From assembly GCF_013694095.1 (NCBI RefSeq), contig NZ_JACEFB010000005.1, positions 62,001-126,000 of the forward strand: a stretch of 64,000 bases of DNA. Reading direction: 5' to 3'. Origin of the DNA: Thermogemmata fonticola. GTDB lineage: Bacteria > Planctomycetota > Planctomycetia > Gemmatales > Gemmataceae. The position numbers and the translations under genes are program-made. Each line of letters opens with the position of its first letter. The stretch's first letter is position 1. This document shows positions 53,330 through 62,083 of this stretch, in pieces. Under the pieces are notes generated by a model, which saw nothing but the letters and a program-made list of their open reading frames with translations, ran no database searches and was not told the origin of the DNA.

Positions 53330-54367
53330 TCACGGGAAATTGATGACCGTCAAGTTGGCTGGCGCGGTCCAGGGTGTCGGCAATGTATCCCCCACCACGT
53401 GATTCCCGCCATCCAGAAGTGATCCAAAACCGACCGTCACGTTGGAGGCACCCCAATTATTTAGAACCTTATCATCACCATTACCCAACAGCGCGATAAG
53501 CAAGCTCATGATAGCATCCTCCATGAATATTGCATCGTTGTTATCTCCAGTGTCGATTATAGTTGTCTGTAGATCGACTGTGGGCCCACCCACCGTCGTG
53601 CTAGGTGCACCAAAGCGAACCAAATCGTCACCGACATCGGTACGGATCACAGTGGTGCCAAACACCTGGAGGGTAGCAGTCCCCGAGGTGCCGTTATCGA
53701 CAAACACTCGATCATTGCCGCCACCGGTGTAAATCAGCAAGTTGTTGCCGACTTGGGACAAACCCGGAATGAAGCGAACCAAATCGTTTCCACCGGCTGT
53801 ATTGATGAAAAGGTCATTACCAAAGACAGTGCCATTCCCAGCAATATATACCCGGTCAAGCCCACTGGTCAGATAGATATAAGTATTCACCCCCACAGTT
53901 GTATTATCGATCACGACAGTATCGTTCCCGCTCGGATCACGGATGAAGAGATTATTGCCAAATCGGCAAGCGCCGATGCGGAGGATGTCATTGCCGTTGC
54001 CCATCGTGAAGTAAGCGTTACCGGTGGCGTTCAAGCTCGTGGCTGTCACTTTGTCATCGCCATTGAGCATGTCGACAAACAAATTATCCAAAGTTGGCGG
54101 ATTATTCGGGCCATTGGGATTCAAAACTATCAATGTTGGTGTATTGGTAACCACCCAACTTCCTGGTGTATTAGGATCCAATGCCAATGTGGTGGCTCCA
54201 TTGGCTTGTACTTCAATACCCTGATTGGTCATCGTAATGTCGATGTCGTTGGACTGATTGTCCCCTGTGATCTTGATGTCTGCCGTGTTGAAGCCCAGCA
54301 CAGTGACGGCAGGAACACTGCGGTCTTCGAGCATTTCCACGTGCAACTGCGAGCGTCTGCGAAGCAT
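53330..54367 (-). CDS. LEDR-signal exported repeat protein
   Basis: A 345-residue protein. It begins MLRRRSQLHVEMLEDRSVPA, the planctomycete-type LEDR N-terminal export tag. It then carries about eight GNGxD-type turns spaced roughly 25-35 residues (MGNGNDILRIG, GNDTVVID, GGNDLVRFIPG, GGGNDRVFVD, VGDDLVRFG, GNGDDKVLNN), resembling RTX calcium-binding or right-handed beta-helix repeats. The nonapeptide GGxGxDxxx register is loose, so it is not a classical RTX toxin. AGGAGGG precedes the ATG. Likely a cell-surface structural or adhesive protein. The upstream DNA is AT-rich. Confidence 0.8.
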   Translation of the reverse strand: MLRRRSQLHVEMLEDRSVPAVTVLGFNTADIKITGDNQSNDIDITMTNQGIEVQANGATTLALDPNTPGSWVVTNTPTLIVLNPNGPNNPPTLDNLFVDMLNGDDKVTATSLNATGNAYFTMGNGNDILRIGACRFGNNLFIRDPSGNDTVVIDNTTVGVNTYIYLTSGLDRVYIAGNGTVFGNDLFINTAGGNDLVRFIPGLSQVGNNLLIYTGGGNDRVFVDNGTSGTATLQVFGTTVIRTDVGDDLVRFGAPSTTVGGPTVDLQTTIIDTGDNNDAIFMEDAIMSLLIALLGNGDDKVLNNWGASNVTVGFGSLLDGGNHVVGDTLPTPWTAPANLTVINFP

Positions 54368-54891
54368 TTTTCCCTCCTCTGGTTAAACCCTGGCCTCGAT
54401 CATCCACGCGGATACACAAGATATGTACCCCGCCCAATGCGCGATGCTTCGAGGCCTCACTGTCACTATGCAATTTGCTCATTCCGAGCGGACAGAAAAG
54501 CCCTAAAAAACTGACTGAAATTTCCTCCCCCTTGGCTAGCACAAACGCTGCGGTTGTTGTGATTTGCCCCAATAAGCATTTGGCATACAGAGTGCGTAGT
54601 ACCGCCAAGGCATGTAGGATGGGACGGAGGAATTTTGACGGGGAGAGGAATTTTGCTACGGAAACGTGAAGAAGGCCAACAGTCCCCCTTGCGCAGCATT
54701 GTCAAAAATCAGGTCTCAGGTGGAGAAATGAGTCAAGAAATTCCGATTCCGGCATTTTTGTGCCTCTGCTACATCGCAGGACAAGAGGGGGTGTTCTAAA
54801 GTTGAGGGTGCAGAGGGTCCCAGGATTTGGCCCGGTTCGCCCCTTTGTGTCGGTTCGCCCGTTGGCCTACATCCTACGCCGGCGAGGTTCC
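54368..54891. other. Intergenic stretch with a spaced direct repeat
   Basis: About 520 bp between divergent genes, without a supportable gene. AGGAATTTTG recurs at 54628-54637 and 54646-54655 (18-bp period). AT-rich throughout, as expected of a promoter region. The repeat could be a regulator-binding site. Confidence 0.45.
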
Positions 54892-56445
54892 ATGACTGCA
54901 CCAATCCATGTTGCGGAATTTGTGCGTTTGATTCAGCAAAGTGGGGTGGCTGACGAGCGAGCCATTCGGAATCATTTGACGGGTTTGGGGATCGACCTCG
55001 AGGAAGGGGATGCACGTTCTGTGGCGGAAATCCTCGTTCGGGATGGGTTGCTCACCCAATTCCAGGCTGACCAATTGCTTCAAGGAAAATGGCGGGGATT
55101 CCACGTTGGCAAATATCGGATTTTGGAGCGGATCGGCAGCGGCGGCATGGGGCAAGTCTTTCTCTGCCGTCATATTCAATTGCCCTCGCTGATCGCCATG
55201 AAAGTCCTTCCGCCGTCGAAAGCCTCCTCGCCTTCCGCTTTGGGCCGGTTTTATCGGGAAGCCCGTGCTGCGGCCTCGTTAGATCACCCCCATCTGGTAC
55301 GCACCCACGACATCGGACAGGATGGCGAACTCCATTACATCATCATGGAATACATTCACGGTCCGAATCTCCTGGATGTTGTAAAAAAATCCGGCCCGCT
55401 CTCCATCGAACGTACTGTCACCTATCTGTACCACATCGCGGACGCCTTAGACTATGCCCACAAGAAGGGATTGGTCCACCGGGACATTAAACCGAGTAAT
55501 ATCCTCATCGACCGTTATGGCCGGGCCAAGCTGTTGGACTTAGGATTGGCACGTTTCTGCCACGACGAAGAGGACAACCTCACCGTCATGTATGACGACA
55601 AGATGGTCTTGGGCACGGCGGACTACGTGGCACCGGAGCAGATCGCCAATAGTCACCATGCGGATATTCGTGCGGATATCTATTCCCTCGGCGCCACGGC
55701 ATACTACCTTTTGGCGGGCCACCCCATTTTCCCGACCGGAACAGTTTCCCAAAAACTGATCTGGCACGGAACTAAGGAGCCGGCACCCATCCGTCAGATT
55801 CGCCCGGATGTTCCCGAAGAACTCGCAGCGGTGGTTATGCGTATGTTGGCCAAAGAAGCCCGGCAACGCTACCAAACACCCGCCGAATTGCAAGCCGCCT
55901 TGCTCCCGCTTTTGCCCCTTGACCCCCCAGCATTACCCGTGGAAGAGATGCCGCGGTACAGCCCCCTGGTTATGCGTCTCCTGGGTGAAGCGGGTGTGCC
56001 CAATCCTAACCTGGTCCGCACCCCGCCGCCGAGGCACCGCGGGACGATCCACCCCGCCGCCGTGAAAGAAGCTGTGGCCCAGGCCGCTTGCCCTCCTAAA
56101 CTTTGGCATCAGGCCGCTGTGGCGACCGTCCCCCCTCCGGGTATCATGACGACCCCGCCGCCGGTCGCCACTACTCGCGATGGCACGCTACGCTCCAATC
56201 TCGACACTGATCGAGCGGCGCTGGATCAAACGCCCTGTGCTTACCGGCAGCCTTCTCCACCTGCCCCCCGTACTTCGGGTCCGCAACCTCCGACAGCTCC
56301 CGACTCCCGGCTTGAAACGGCGGAAACTCCAGCAGCTGTTTCCCGCTCGAAAACCTCTCGCCGCTGGATCCGTTTACTCCTTTTCATCCTCCTGTTCCTT
56401 TCGATAGCAGGTGGCGCTCTTGCGGCATGGGGCTTCTGCTTCTAA
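54892..56445 (+). CDS. Ser/Thr protein kinase, membrane-anchored
   Basis: A 517-residue kinase. A short N-terminal region (1-60) with a DUF4062/ALPK-like helical start precedes the kinase domain: YRILERIGSGGMGQVFLCR (about 75), HRDIKPSN (196-203), DLGLARF in place of DFG, and GTADYVAPEQIA. The C-terminal part is Pro-rich with a single membrane helix (about 495-515, WIRLLLFILLFLSIAGGALAA). The DLG substitution occurs in active bacterial kinases. It is likely an environmental signalling kinase. ATG 54892 was chosen; the frame is open further to 54760 but not supported. Confidence 0.9.
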   Translation: MTAPIHVAEFVRLIQQSGVADERAIRNHLTGLGIDLEEGDARSVAEILVRDGLLTQFQADQLLQGKWRGFHVGKYRILERIGSGGMGQVFLCRHIQLPSLIAMKVLPPSKASSPSALGRFYREARAAASLDHPHLVRTHDIGQDGELHYIIMEYIHGPNLLDVVKKSGPLSIERTVTYLYHIADALDYAHKKGLVHRDIKPSNILIDRYGRAKLLDLGLARFCHDEEDNLTVMYDDKMVLGTADYVAPEQIANSHHADIRADIYSLGATAYYLLAGHPIFPTGTVSQKLIWHGTKEPAPIRQIRPDVPEELAAVVMRMLAKEARQRYQTPAELQAALLPLLPLDPPALPVEEMPRYSPLVMRLLGEAGVPNPNLVRTPPPRHRGTIHPAAVKEAVAQAACPPKLWHQAAVATVPPPGIMTTPPPVATTRDGTLRSNLDTDRAALDQTPCAYRQPSPPAPRTSGPQPPTAPDSRLETAETPAAVSRSKTSRRWIRLLLFILLFLSIAGGALAAWGFCF

Positions 56446-56713
56446 CCCCAGCAACACGGTCATTCGATGCTCAGGCAAAAGGCTTCATAGATGCCGCCGA
56501 CCCGAGGTCTGCCGGCCTGCGGAGCGCCTCGGCGATCTCCACTCGCCCTTCGTCCAGGAAAACACCGTCTGAGTGGGTATGTGATACGGGTTACCATCAT
56601 TCCTGCCTCTTGGACCCATCCAATCCATTTTGTCCATAGGATATGCCCTAGCCAATCCAGAGGAGTCGGTAAGTGGATGCAATGAGAAACCGAGGCTGAG
56701 GAGGATCCAACCC

Positions 56714-57355
56714 ATGCAACGCGGGAATGCGGCGGCCCGATCCGCAGACTGGCAAAAGCTCATTTGGTTCGCAATGGCGGCCGTGCTGGGGCTTGGCCCA
56801 ACAGGATGCTCGTCCGCTCAGTCCACCTCGCCAACAGCCAAAGTATTCAAAAGCAAAGGGGGACACGATCACGATCATGAGCACAGTCGGGCCGATGCCA
56901 TGCTGGAAGATATGACCCTACCCGATGGAACGAAATGCCATGCGGGTCTGAGTGCCCATTTGGACCCGAAGGGGAATGAATTGGATGTCTTCTTCGAGTC
57001 CTTGGATAAGGAGCCAAAGCCGGTGGCAATCCCGGCATCGGCCCAAATCACAGCTCGCGTCACACGAGAAGGGGATGACAAACCGTACCATCTGAGCTTT
57101 CAACCGGCACCGGCCCAGGAAAGGCCGAATGACCCCGCCGGACGGTGTTCACGTTTTTCTGCCTCTGCTCCGTGGATGAAGGAAGACGACAAGCTCACCG
57201 TGGTCATCACGGTAGAGTATGAGGGGCAACTCAAGCGTGTCACCTTTGCCGATTTCGTCCCCCGCCAGCATGCCCACCAGCACGAGAGTGAACCGCCGAA
57301 AGGATCGAAACCTTCCCAGGACGCCAAAGAACCATCACCAGGGGAGAAGAAATAA
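56714..57355 (+). CDS. Putative His-rich lipoprotein, function unknown
   Basis: A 213-residue protein with a signal segment (LIWFAMAAVLGLGPTGC) ending in Cys32. The lipobox is imperfect (Pro at -3), so lipidation is uncertain. Just after it lies a His/Asp-rich stretch HDHDHEH (about 52-58), suggesting metal binding. The rest is a beta-rich domain (about 70-180) and a Lys/Glu/Ser tail. GAGGAGG lies upstream of the ATG. No family was recognised. The His cluster and export point to copper or zinc handling, which is inference. A strong terminator follows at 57428. Confidence 0.7.
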   Translation: MQRGNAAARSADWQKLIWFAMAAVLGLGPTGCSSAQSTSPTAKVFKSKGGHDHDHEHSRADAMLEDMTLPDGTKCHAGLSAHLDPKGNELDVFFESLDKEPKPVAIPASAQITARVTREGDDKPYHLSFQPAPAQERPNDPAGRCSRFSASAPWMKEDDKLTVVITVEYEGQLKRVTFADFVPRQHAHQHESEPPKGSKPSQDAKEPSPGEKK

Positions 57356-57427
57356 TCTCGGATCCCACCAGAGAGCGGTAGGAGAGCGGCAGGAGGTTGG
57401 GGAAAGTGGGCTAGAACCTTAAACGCG

Positions 57428-57478
57428 CACCGCCCGCTGGTGAGTCCCCTTGAGGGAACCGAGCGGGCGGTGTTGTTG
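57428..57478 (+). terminator. Intrinsic terminator of the His-rich lipoprotein gene
   Basis: CACCGCCCGCT (57428-57438) pairs perfectly with AGCGGGCGGTG (57462-57472), an 11-bp stem with a 23-nt loop, followed by TTGTTGTT. It also lies just past the stop of the minus-strand sigma gene (57513) and may act on both strands. Confidence 0.8.
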
Positions 57479-57512
57479 TTCGGCGATCACATCCTGAATG
57501 TTCAGGGGTCCG

Positions 57513-59318
57513 TCAGGGCAAATCCACCTTCTCCTTGGCAGCCCACTCGCGGAGCAAGCGCATGCCGCGGACATTGATCTGCCGCACCCGTTCTTTGGTG
57601 ATTCCGAAATGCTGGCCGATCTGTTCGAGGGTCATTTCCTCGTGGCCATCCAACCCGGCGCGCATGCGAATCACCTCACGGGTCCGGGGATCCAGGTGCT
57701 CCAGGAGGCGATTGATGCGGTCGCGGGCCGCATCTGCCGTGGCGATGGCTTCCTGTTCGTCGCCGCGGGTGTCCGCCTGGGTCTCGAACAATTCATCGTG
57801 GCCGGTCATGAATCGCTGCCGCCGCGTTTTCTCATCCGGAATGCTGCGGGCAAAGTTCTTCATGATGGCCCACGTGGCATAGGTGCTGAACTTGTTCCCC
57901 CGGCTGTAGTCGAACTTCTCGACCGCCCGCATCAACGACAGGTTGCCGTCGCTCACCAGATCGTCGATGCTCTCACCCGGAGTGAGCCGCTGCTTGGCCT
58001 GAGCGTACACGAGGCGCTGATTGCAATTGATCAGCAAGTCGCGGCACTTTTTGATCTCCCGCTTCAGCTCCTCGATCCGCTGCAGGTCGCAGGCTCGCAC
58101 CTTGGACGGCTCCAGGCTCTGGAGGAACTTGTGCAGCTTGTATTTGAGGAAGTTCATCTTCCGGAATACATGCTGCTCCTGCTCGCGGGTCAACAAGGGC
58201 CACTCGTAGAGGTGGGCCATATAGGCCGGCACATCCTTCGGGGGGGTCCGGGCCGCTCGCTTCGCCTCAAACTCCGCCAGCCCCGGCATCTCCGCGAGGA
58301 TTTCCGCCTCCTTAGCTGGATCGTCAAATTCCGGGTTGTAGATATAGTCGATCGGTGTCCGCAGCAACTCCTGCAACCGCATTTCATTGGCAATGCGGTA
58401 CATGCTGGAGCGGCTCCGTCCGTGACGCTTTGCGAGGGTATCCACGGTTTCATCCCTCATCAGGTGCCGAGTCATGGTCAGGGCAATTCCTTGCTTGCTG
58501 CTGGGGTCCAAAGGTCCACTGTGCGGATACAAGGCCAAGTCCGGGTGATCACGATCAAAGTTTTTGATGGTATAACGGATGGCCTCGGGACTGCGTTTCA
58601 GCCGAGCGGCGATGCGCCGGCTGGTTTCGGTCAAATTCAAGCCTTCCTCTTTACACTGGCGTGCTAAGCGTAGAATTTCTTCCTTCTCCGCCTCGCTGAG
58701 ATGGCTGAACCGGGCGCCGCGTTCCACCAACTCCCGGTGCTCCGCCACAAATCGCTCCACGGCCGAGAGGGGAAACCCTAGCTGGCTGCGGCCATTGATC
58801 TTGATCCGGCGGGCGACGAGGCCTTTCAGCCGCCAGCGCGAAATCGTCTTGGTGGACACGTTGAGCCGCTGGCTGACCTCTTCCAGAGTGAGCATCGGCT
58901 CGATGGTTTGCTCCACCGGCACGGCTGGCAGGGACTTTTCCAACCGCCGGATGAACAATTCCAAATCGTGCCGCAGGTCCTCACCAGAAATCAACAGGTC
59001 CGGGTACGCCTCGGAGCGATAATCCGTAATCCGGAAGCAGACGTACTGGTACGGATAGCTCTTGGCCGGATCAATCTCGGCCAAAAGCTGGCAAGCGGCT
59101 TCCCGTTGCGCCTGTCGCCGAGCTGGAGGAGCATAGCGGGTCTGCTGCTCCGCTAACTCCCTAAGCGCGGCGATTCGGAACTCGCTCACCGTGTCCTCCC
59201 GGCGGTTGCTCTCGCCGCCATGATCATCCCGACTGCTAATGCGGGCTGTATTCTCTTCCCGTCGTTGCCGGGATCGATTCCAAACCTCCAGGATTTTTCC
59301 CAACTTGCGGGTGACCAT
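57513..59318 (-). CDS. Large sigma-70 family factor with N-terminal HTH modules
   Basis: A 601-residue sigma factor. Region 2 is DDLVSDGNLSLMRAVEKFDY...RGNKFSTYATWAIMKN (about 452-490), with the melting/-10 segment; region 4 is MTLEQIGQHFGITKERVRQI (about 562-582). These are close to primary sigma factors, but no region 1.1 precedes them. The N-terminal 330 residues carry an excisionase-like HTH (143-170, LTLEEVSQRLNVSTKTISRW), a second HTH-like unit (about 207-250) and a third (about 285-315, DTLAKRHGRSRSSMYRIANE). This is an unusual build-up of DNA-binding modules. Regulon unknown. The gene stands alone. Confidence 0.88.
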   Translation of the reverse strand: MVTRKLGKILEVWNRSRQRREENTARISSRDDHGGESNRREDTVSEFRIAALRELAEQQTRYAPPARRQAQREAACQLLAEIDPAKSYPYQYVCFRITDYRSEAYPDLLISGEDLRHDLELFIRRLEKSLPAVPVEQTIEPMLTLEEVSQRLNVSTKTISRWRLKGLVARRIKINGRSQLGFPLSAVERFVAEHRELVERGARFSHLSEAEKEEILRLARQCKEEGLNLTETSRRIAARLKRSPEAIRYTIKNFDRDHPDLALYPHSGPLDPSSKQGIALTMTRHLMRDETVDTLAKRHGRSRSSMYRIANEMRLQELLRTPIDYIYNPEFDDPAKEAEILAEMPGLAEFEAKRAARTPPKDVPAYMAHLYEWPLLTREQEQHVFRKMNFLKYKLHKFLQSLEPSKVRACDLQRIEELKREIKKCRDLLINCNQRLVYAQAKQRLTPGESIDDLVSDGNLSLMRAVEKFDYSRGNKFSTYATWAIMKNFARSIPDEKTRRQRFMTGHDELFETQADTRGDEQEAIATADAARDRINRLLEHLDPRTREVIRMRAGLDGHEEMTLEQIGQHFGITKERVRQINVRGMRLLREWAAKEKVDLP

Positions 59319-60547
59319 TCGCTACTCCTGTCGCTTTCTTTCCTAATCAGTCAGTGGTTTCCTATCTGTCAGTGGAGTGTGCCCTTATGGTTATTCGCAC
59401 CAATTCAGTGCGACTTTTGTCCTTCACTCCAACATACCTTTTTTTCCTCAACCTCTTACCGAAATAGCGCCGATTTCCTAAAGAGTTGCGCTATCTTCGG
59501 ATTCCTTCCTGGCGGACGCTCCGTGCTGGATCCTAAACTCCCTCCGTGGTTGCACCTTATTGTTCAGGCTAACTCCAGGGGGCGGTAAGACCTCCTTGGT
59601 TCGCTACCGGTGGCCCCAGTTGCCGTTCCCACGGAAGGAGTTTTGCATCTGCAAGGCTAAAGGGAACTTACGGTAACCAGCAGACAAGGGACTGCATAAT
59701 ATTGGATGGTGGTATCCCTGTCTTTGGTTCAGAGTAAGGGGGCAATTTTGTCCAGGTGCCACTCTCCCCTCACTCCAAAAGCATAGGACTGCGCCAAAGC
59801 CATTTGTCTCCGGGTGGTTCCCGTTTGGAGCCGAGCCGCATTTGTCATTATGATCGAGGCTCGATGCCCCTGCGATGTCGGCAGGTCCCATCGCAGCAGT
59901 CAGCGAGTGCAGATCACGTGCCAAAATCAATACGTGGCGGAACCCTAGGATACAATTCTCCTTATCTCCTTGGATTACAATAGGTTATATACGAGTCACT
60001 AAGAGAGCCCGCTGCTCATTTGAAAACCCAACCTCCCATGATCTCCAAAAAGCGGTGGTTGATTTTTCCCGTTCCCGGTGCATTTTTGCTCGACACTGGG
60101 CAAAACTTTCGGACAGCATCGCAGTCTTTAAGCTCTGTCGAATTATGCTGTTACAAAAACTTTTCTGTTCGAGACGACTTGGACCGGATGGCAGAGGTCA
60201 CGAAAGCTATGCGGCTAGAACCCACCGTGTCTGAGTCGGAGTGTTCTCCTGCGTTACAATACCCAGGGAGTGACAAGGCCGACACGGGGTCAGGCAGGAA
60301 GGGAGGAAAGAAATCATACGATTTAGGGAAAACACGCGGTATAACTCCTCCTAGCCTATGTCCTTTGGAATGGGCCAAGTAAGTAAGCTGGCACTCGCAG
60401 CATGCGGTGTATATTGGAGAACCAATCTTTTGGGATTTCGTTGGCGGAATTTTAGGAAACAATCGGCGGCGGCTGGAGATAATGGGGGTTCCTATCTGCC
60501 CAATGATCGGCTCAGTTGTGACTAGCAAATAGGATGAGGCTTGTTAC
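59319..60547. other. 1.2-kb stretch with no supportable gene
   Basis: This is the longest gene-free interval. Short open frames exist on both strands but show no start signals, homology or matching coding character. The sequence has lower GC than surrounding genes. No tRNA or known structured RNA was recognised. It may be a decayed region or hold regulatory or RNA elements not seen here. Confidence 0.4.
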
Positions 60548-61888
60548 ATGCCTACCAAATTCGTTCTGATGATCGTGCTAGGGGTGCTTTCGGCCATTGC
60601 CCCCGGACTGTCAGCATTCTCGAATGCGACCTTTACTCTGCACGAATCTTTCCAAGAGGGAACATCTTATTCTGTCGAGAGTTCTGTGCGGTTACAGGGT
60701 CGATTGTCCCTTCCGGGTCAAGCTACAGGGGCAACGCGGGACATTCCGCTCCGGGGAGAAGGCCGCATCCGCTACACCGAACGGGTCCTTGCCCCTTTGG
60801 AAAAGGGGGCGGTGATGCGCACAGTGCGCCTCTACCAGCAGGTAGAGATGCAACGGCGTGCCGGGGAAACCGTTCAGGAGGCCACACTCCGACCGGGGGT
60901 CAGAAGACTCGTTCTCCTCGCTCAGCAAGGAAAACGGGCGCCGTTTTCTCCAGACGGACCTCTTACTTGGAGTGAACTGGACTTGATCCGCACCGACCCG
61001 TTTTGTCCGATTCTGATGGCAGGGTTGCTGCCACAAAAGGCTGTTGCGGTCGGGGACAAGTGGCCGGTGACATCCGCCGCCGTCCGGGAATTGACGGACC
61101 TCGAGGTGATTCACGAAGGGGGCTTGGCGGTCGAACTTTTGGGTCCCACTCCCGTGCAGCAGAAACAGCTTTTGCGGTTGAAGCTCAGCGGGGTGGTGCG
61201 CGGGAGTAACGCCGACGGCCAACATGTCCATCACTTGGACGGCACGATCTATTACGACCCTCAGTGGCCCGGCATTACTTATCTTTCCCTCAAAGGAACC
61301 CATCACTTGCTCAACGAGAAAGGCCAGCCCGCAGGGACGATTGAGGGGTATTTCACCCTCAACCGCGCTGCCGCCCGTGACTTGCCTGCCCTCTTGCGCG
61401 ATAACGCGCTGGCCGATCTAAATCTCCAACCCAATCAAGAGAATACTCTGCTACTGTTTGAGGATGCCGAATTGGGGTTACGTTTTCTCTACCCGCGCAG
61501 TTGGCGTGTCGGCATGGTACGGGGACGCCAAGTAACGATCGATCACGCCCAAGGAGCAGGCATTCTCTTGACATTGGAGTCTGCCGACAAAATGCCGACT
61601 CCGGAGGGGTATTACCAGGAAGTCATTGGATTTTTGCGTCAACGCCAGGCTCGTTGGCAGAAGCTGCACGATCCCCAGCCGAGGGGAGAGACGCCGAGTG
61701 CCCCGATTCGTTTCGGCATCCGCGCCCAATGGGACAAAGGCGAGGAACATCTGGAATACGCTATGATCCGCCAGACCGAAGGAGGTGTCATCGCCGCGGC
61801 TCGTTTGCCCTCTAACCAGGCAGAAGTTCTTCTTCCCGAAGTGGAACGAATTTTTCGATCCATTCAGGTGACGCGCCGTATCCCGTGA
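60548..61888 (+). CDS. Exported protein of unknown function
   Basis: A 446-residue protein with an N-terminal signal (about 1-22). It is beta-rich with no recognised domain (RYTERVLAPLEKGAVMRTV, TYLSLKGTHHLL, GLRFLYPRSWRVG). The last part (about 300-446), beginning with LFEDAELGLRFLYPRSW, could be a PsbP/DUF1795-like domain (inference from the pattern in which a DxxxGFxFxYPxxW motif starts such domains). A GGATGAGG-like sequence precedes the ATG. It is 195 bp before glgA. Probably periplasmic or outer-membrane. Confidence 0.7.
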   Translation: MPTKFVLMIVLGVLSAIAPGLSAFSNATFTLHESFQEGTSYSVESSVRLQGRLSLPGQATGATRDIPLRGEGRIRYTERVLAPLEKGAVMRTVRLYQQVEMQRRAGETVQEATLRPGVRRLVLLAQQGKRAPFSPDGPLTWSELDLIRTDPFCPILMAGLLPQKAVAVGDKWPVTSAAVRELTDLEVIHEGGLAVELLGPTPVQQKQLLRLKLSGVVRGSNADGQHVHHLDGTIYYDPQWPGITYLSLKGTHHLLNEKGQPAGTIEGYFTLNRAAARDLPALLRDNALADLNLQPNQENTLLLFEDAELGLRFLYPRSWRVGMVRGRQVTIDHAQGAGILLTLESADKMPTPEGYYQEVIGFLRQRQARWQKLHDPQPRGETPSAPIRFGIRAQWDKGEEHLEYAMIRQTEGGVIAAARLPSNQAEVLLPEVERIFRSIQVTRRIP

Positions 61889-62083
61889 TGGCGGCAAGCG
61901 CACGCAAGAACTGAGGAAGCGTGCGAGGCGGTGGGGGAGTGCAGCAGTCCCCTTACACTTTGCCGGGGCATACGATAGGCCATACGGAAAGTCTTTTTTC
62001 TCTGGGTTGATAGTCTCCATGCTCACCTGTGTGTCTGCGGCGACCAGAGTACGACCGGGAAATGCGAGGCGAAAGGGGGGATT

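Noticed and set aside
57498-58667. 389-residue frame on the plus strand
   Set aside because: Antisense to the sigma factor gene. No motif found.
60280-60330. SRP RNA-like segment GTCAGGCAGGAAGGGAGG
   Set aside because: It lacks the SRP symmetric-loop and hairpin pairing of 4.5S RNA. The resemblance is only a few bases.
60020-60382. 120-residue frame on the plus strand in the gene-free interval
   Set aside because: No start signal, no motif, and coding character unlike neighbouring genes.
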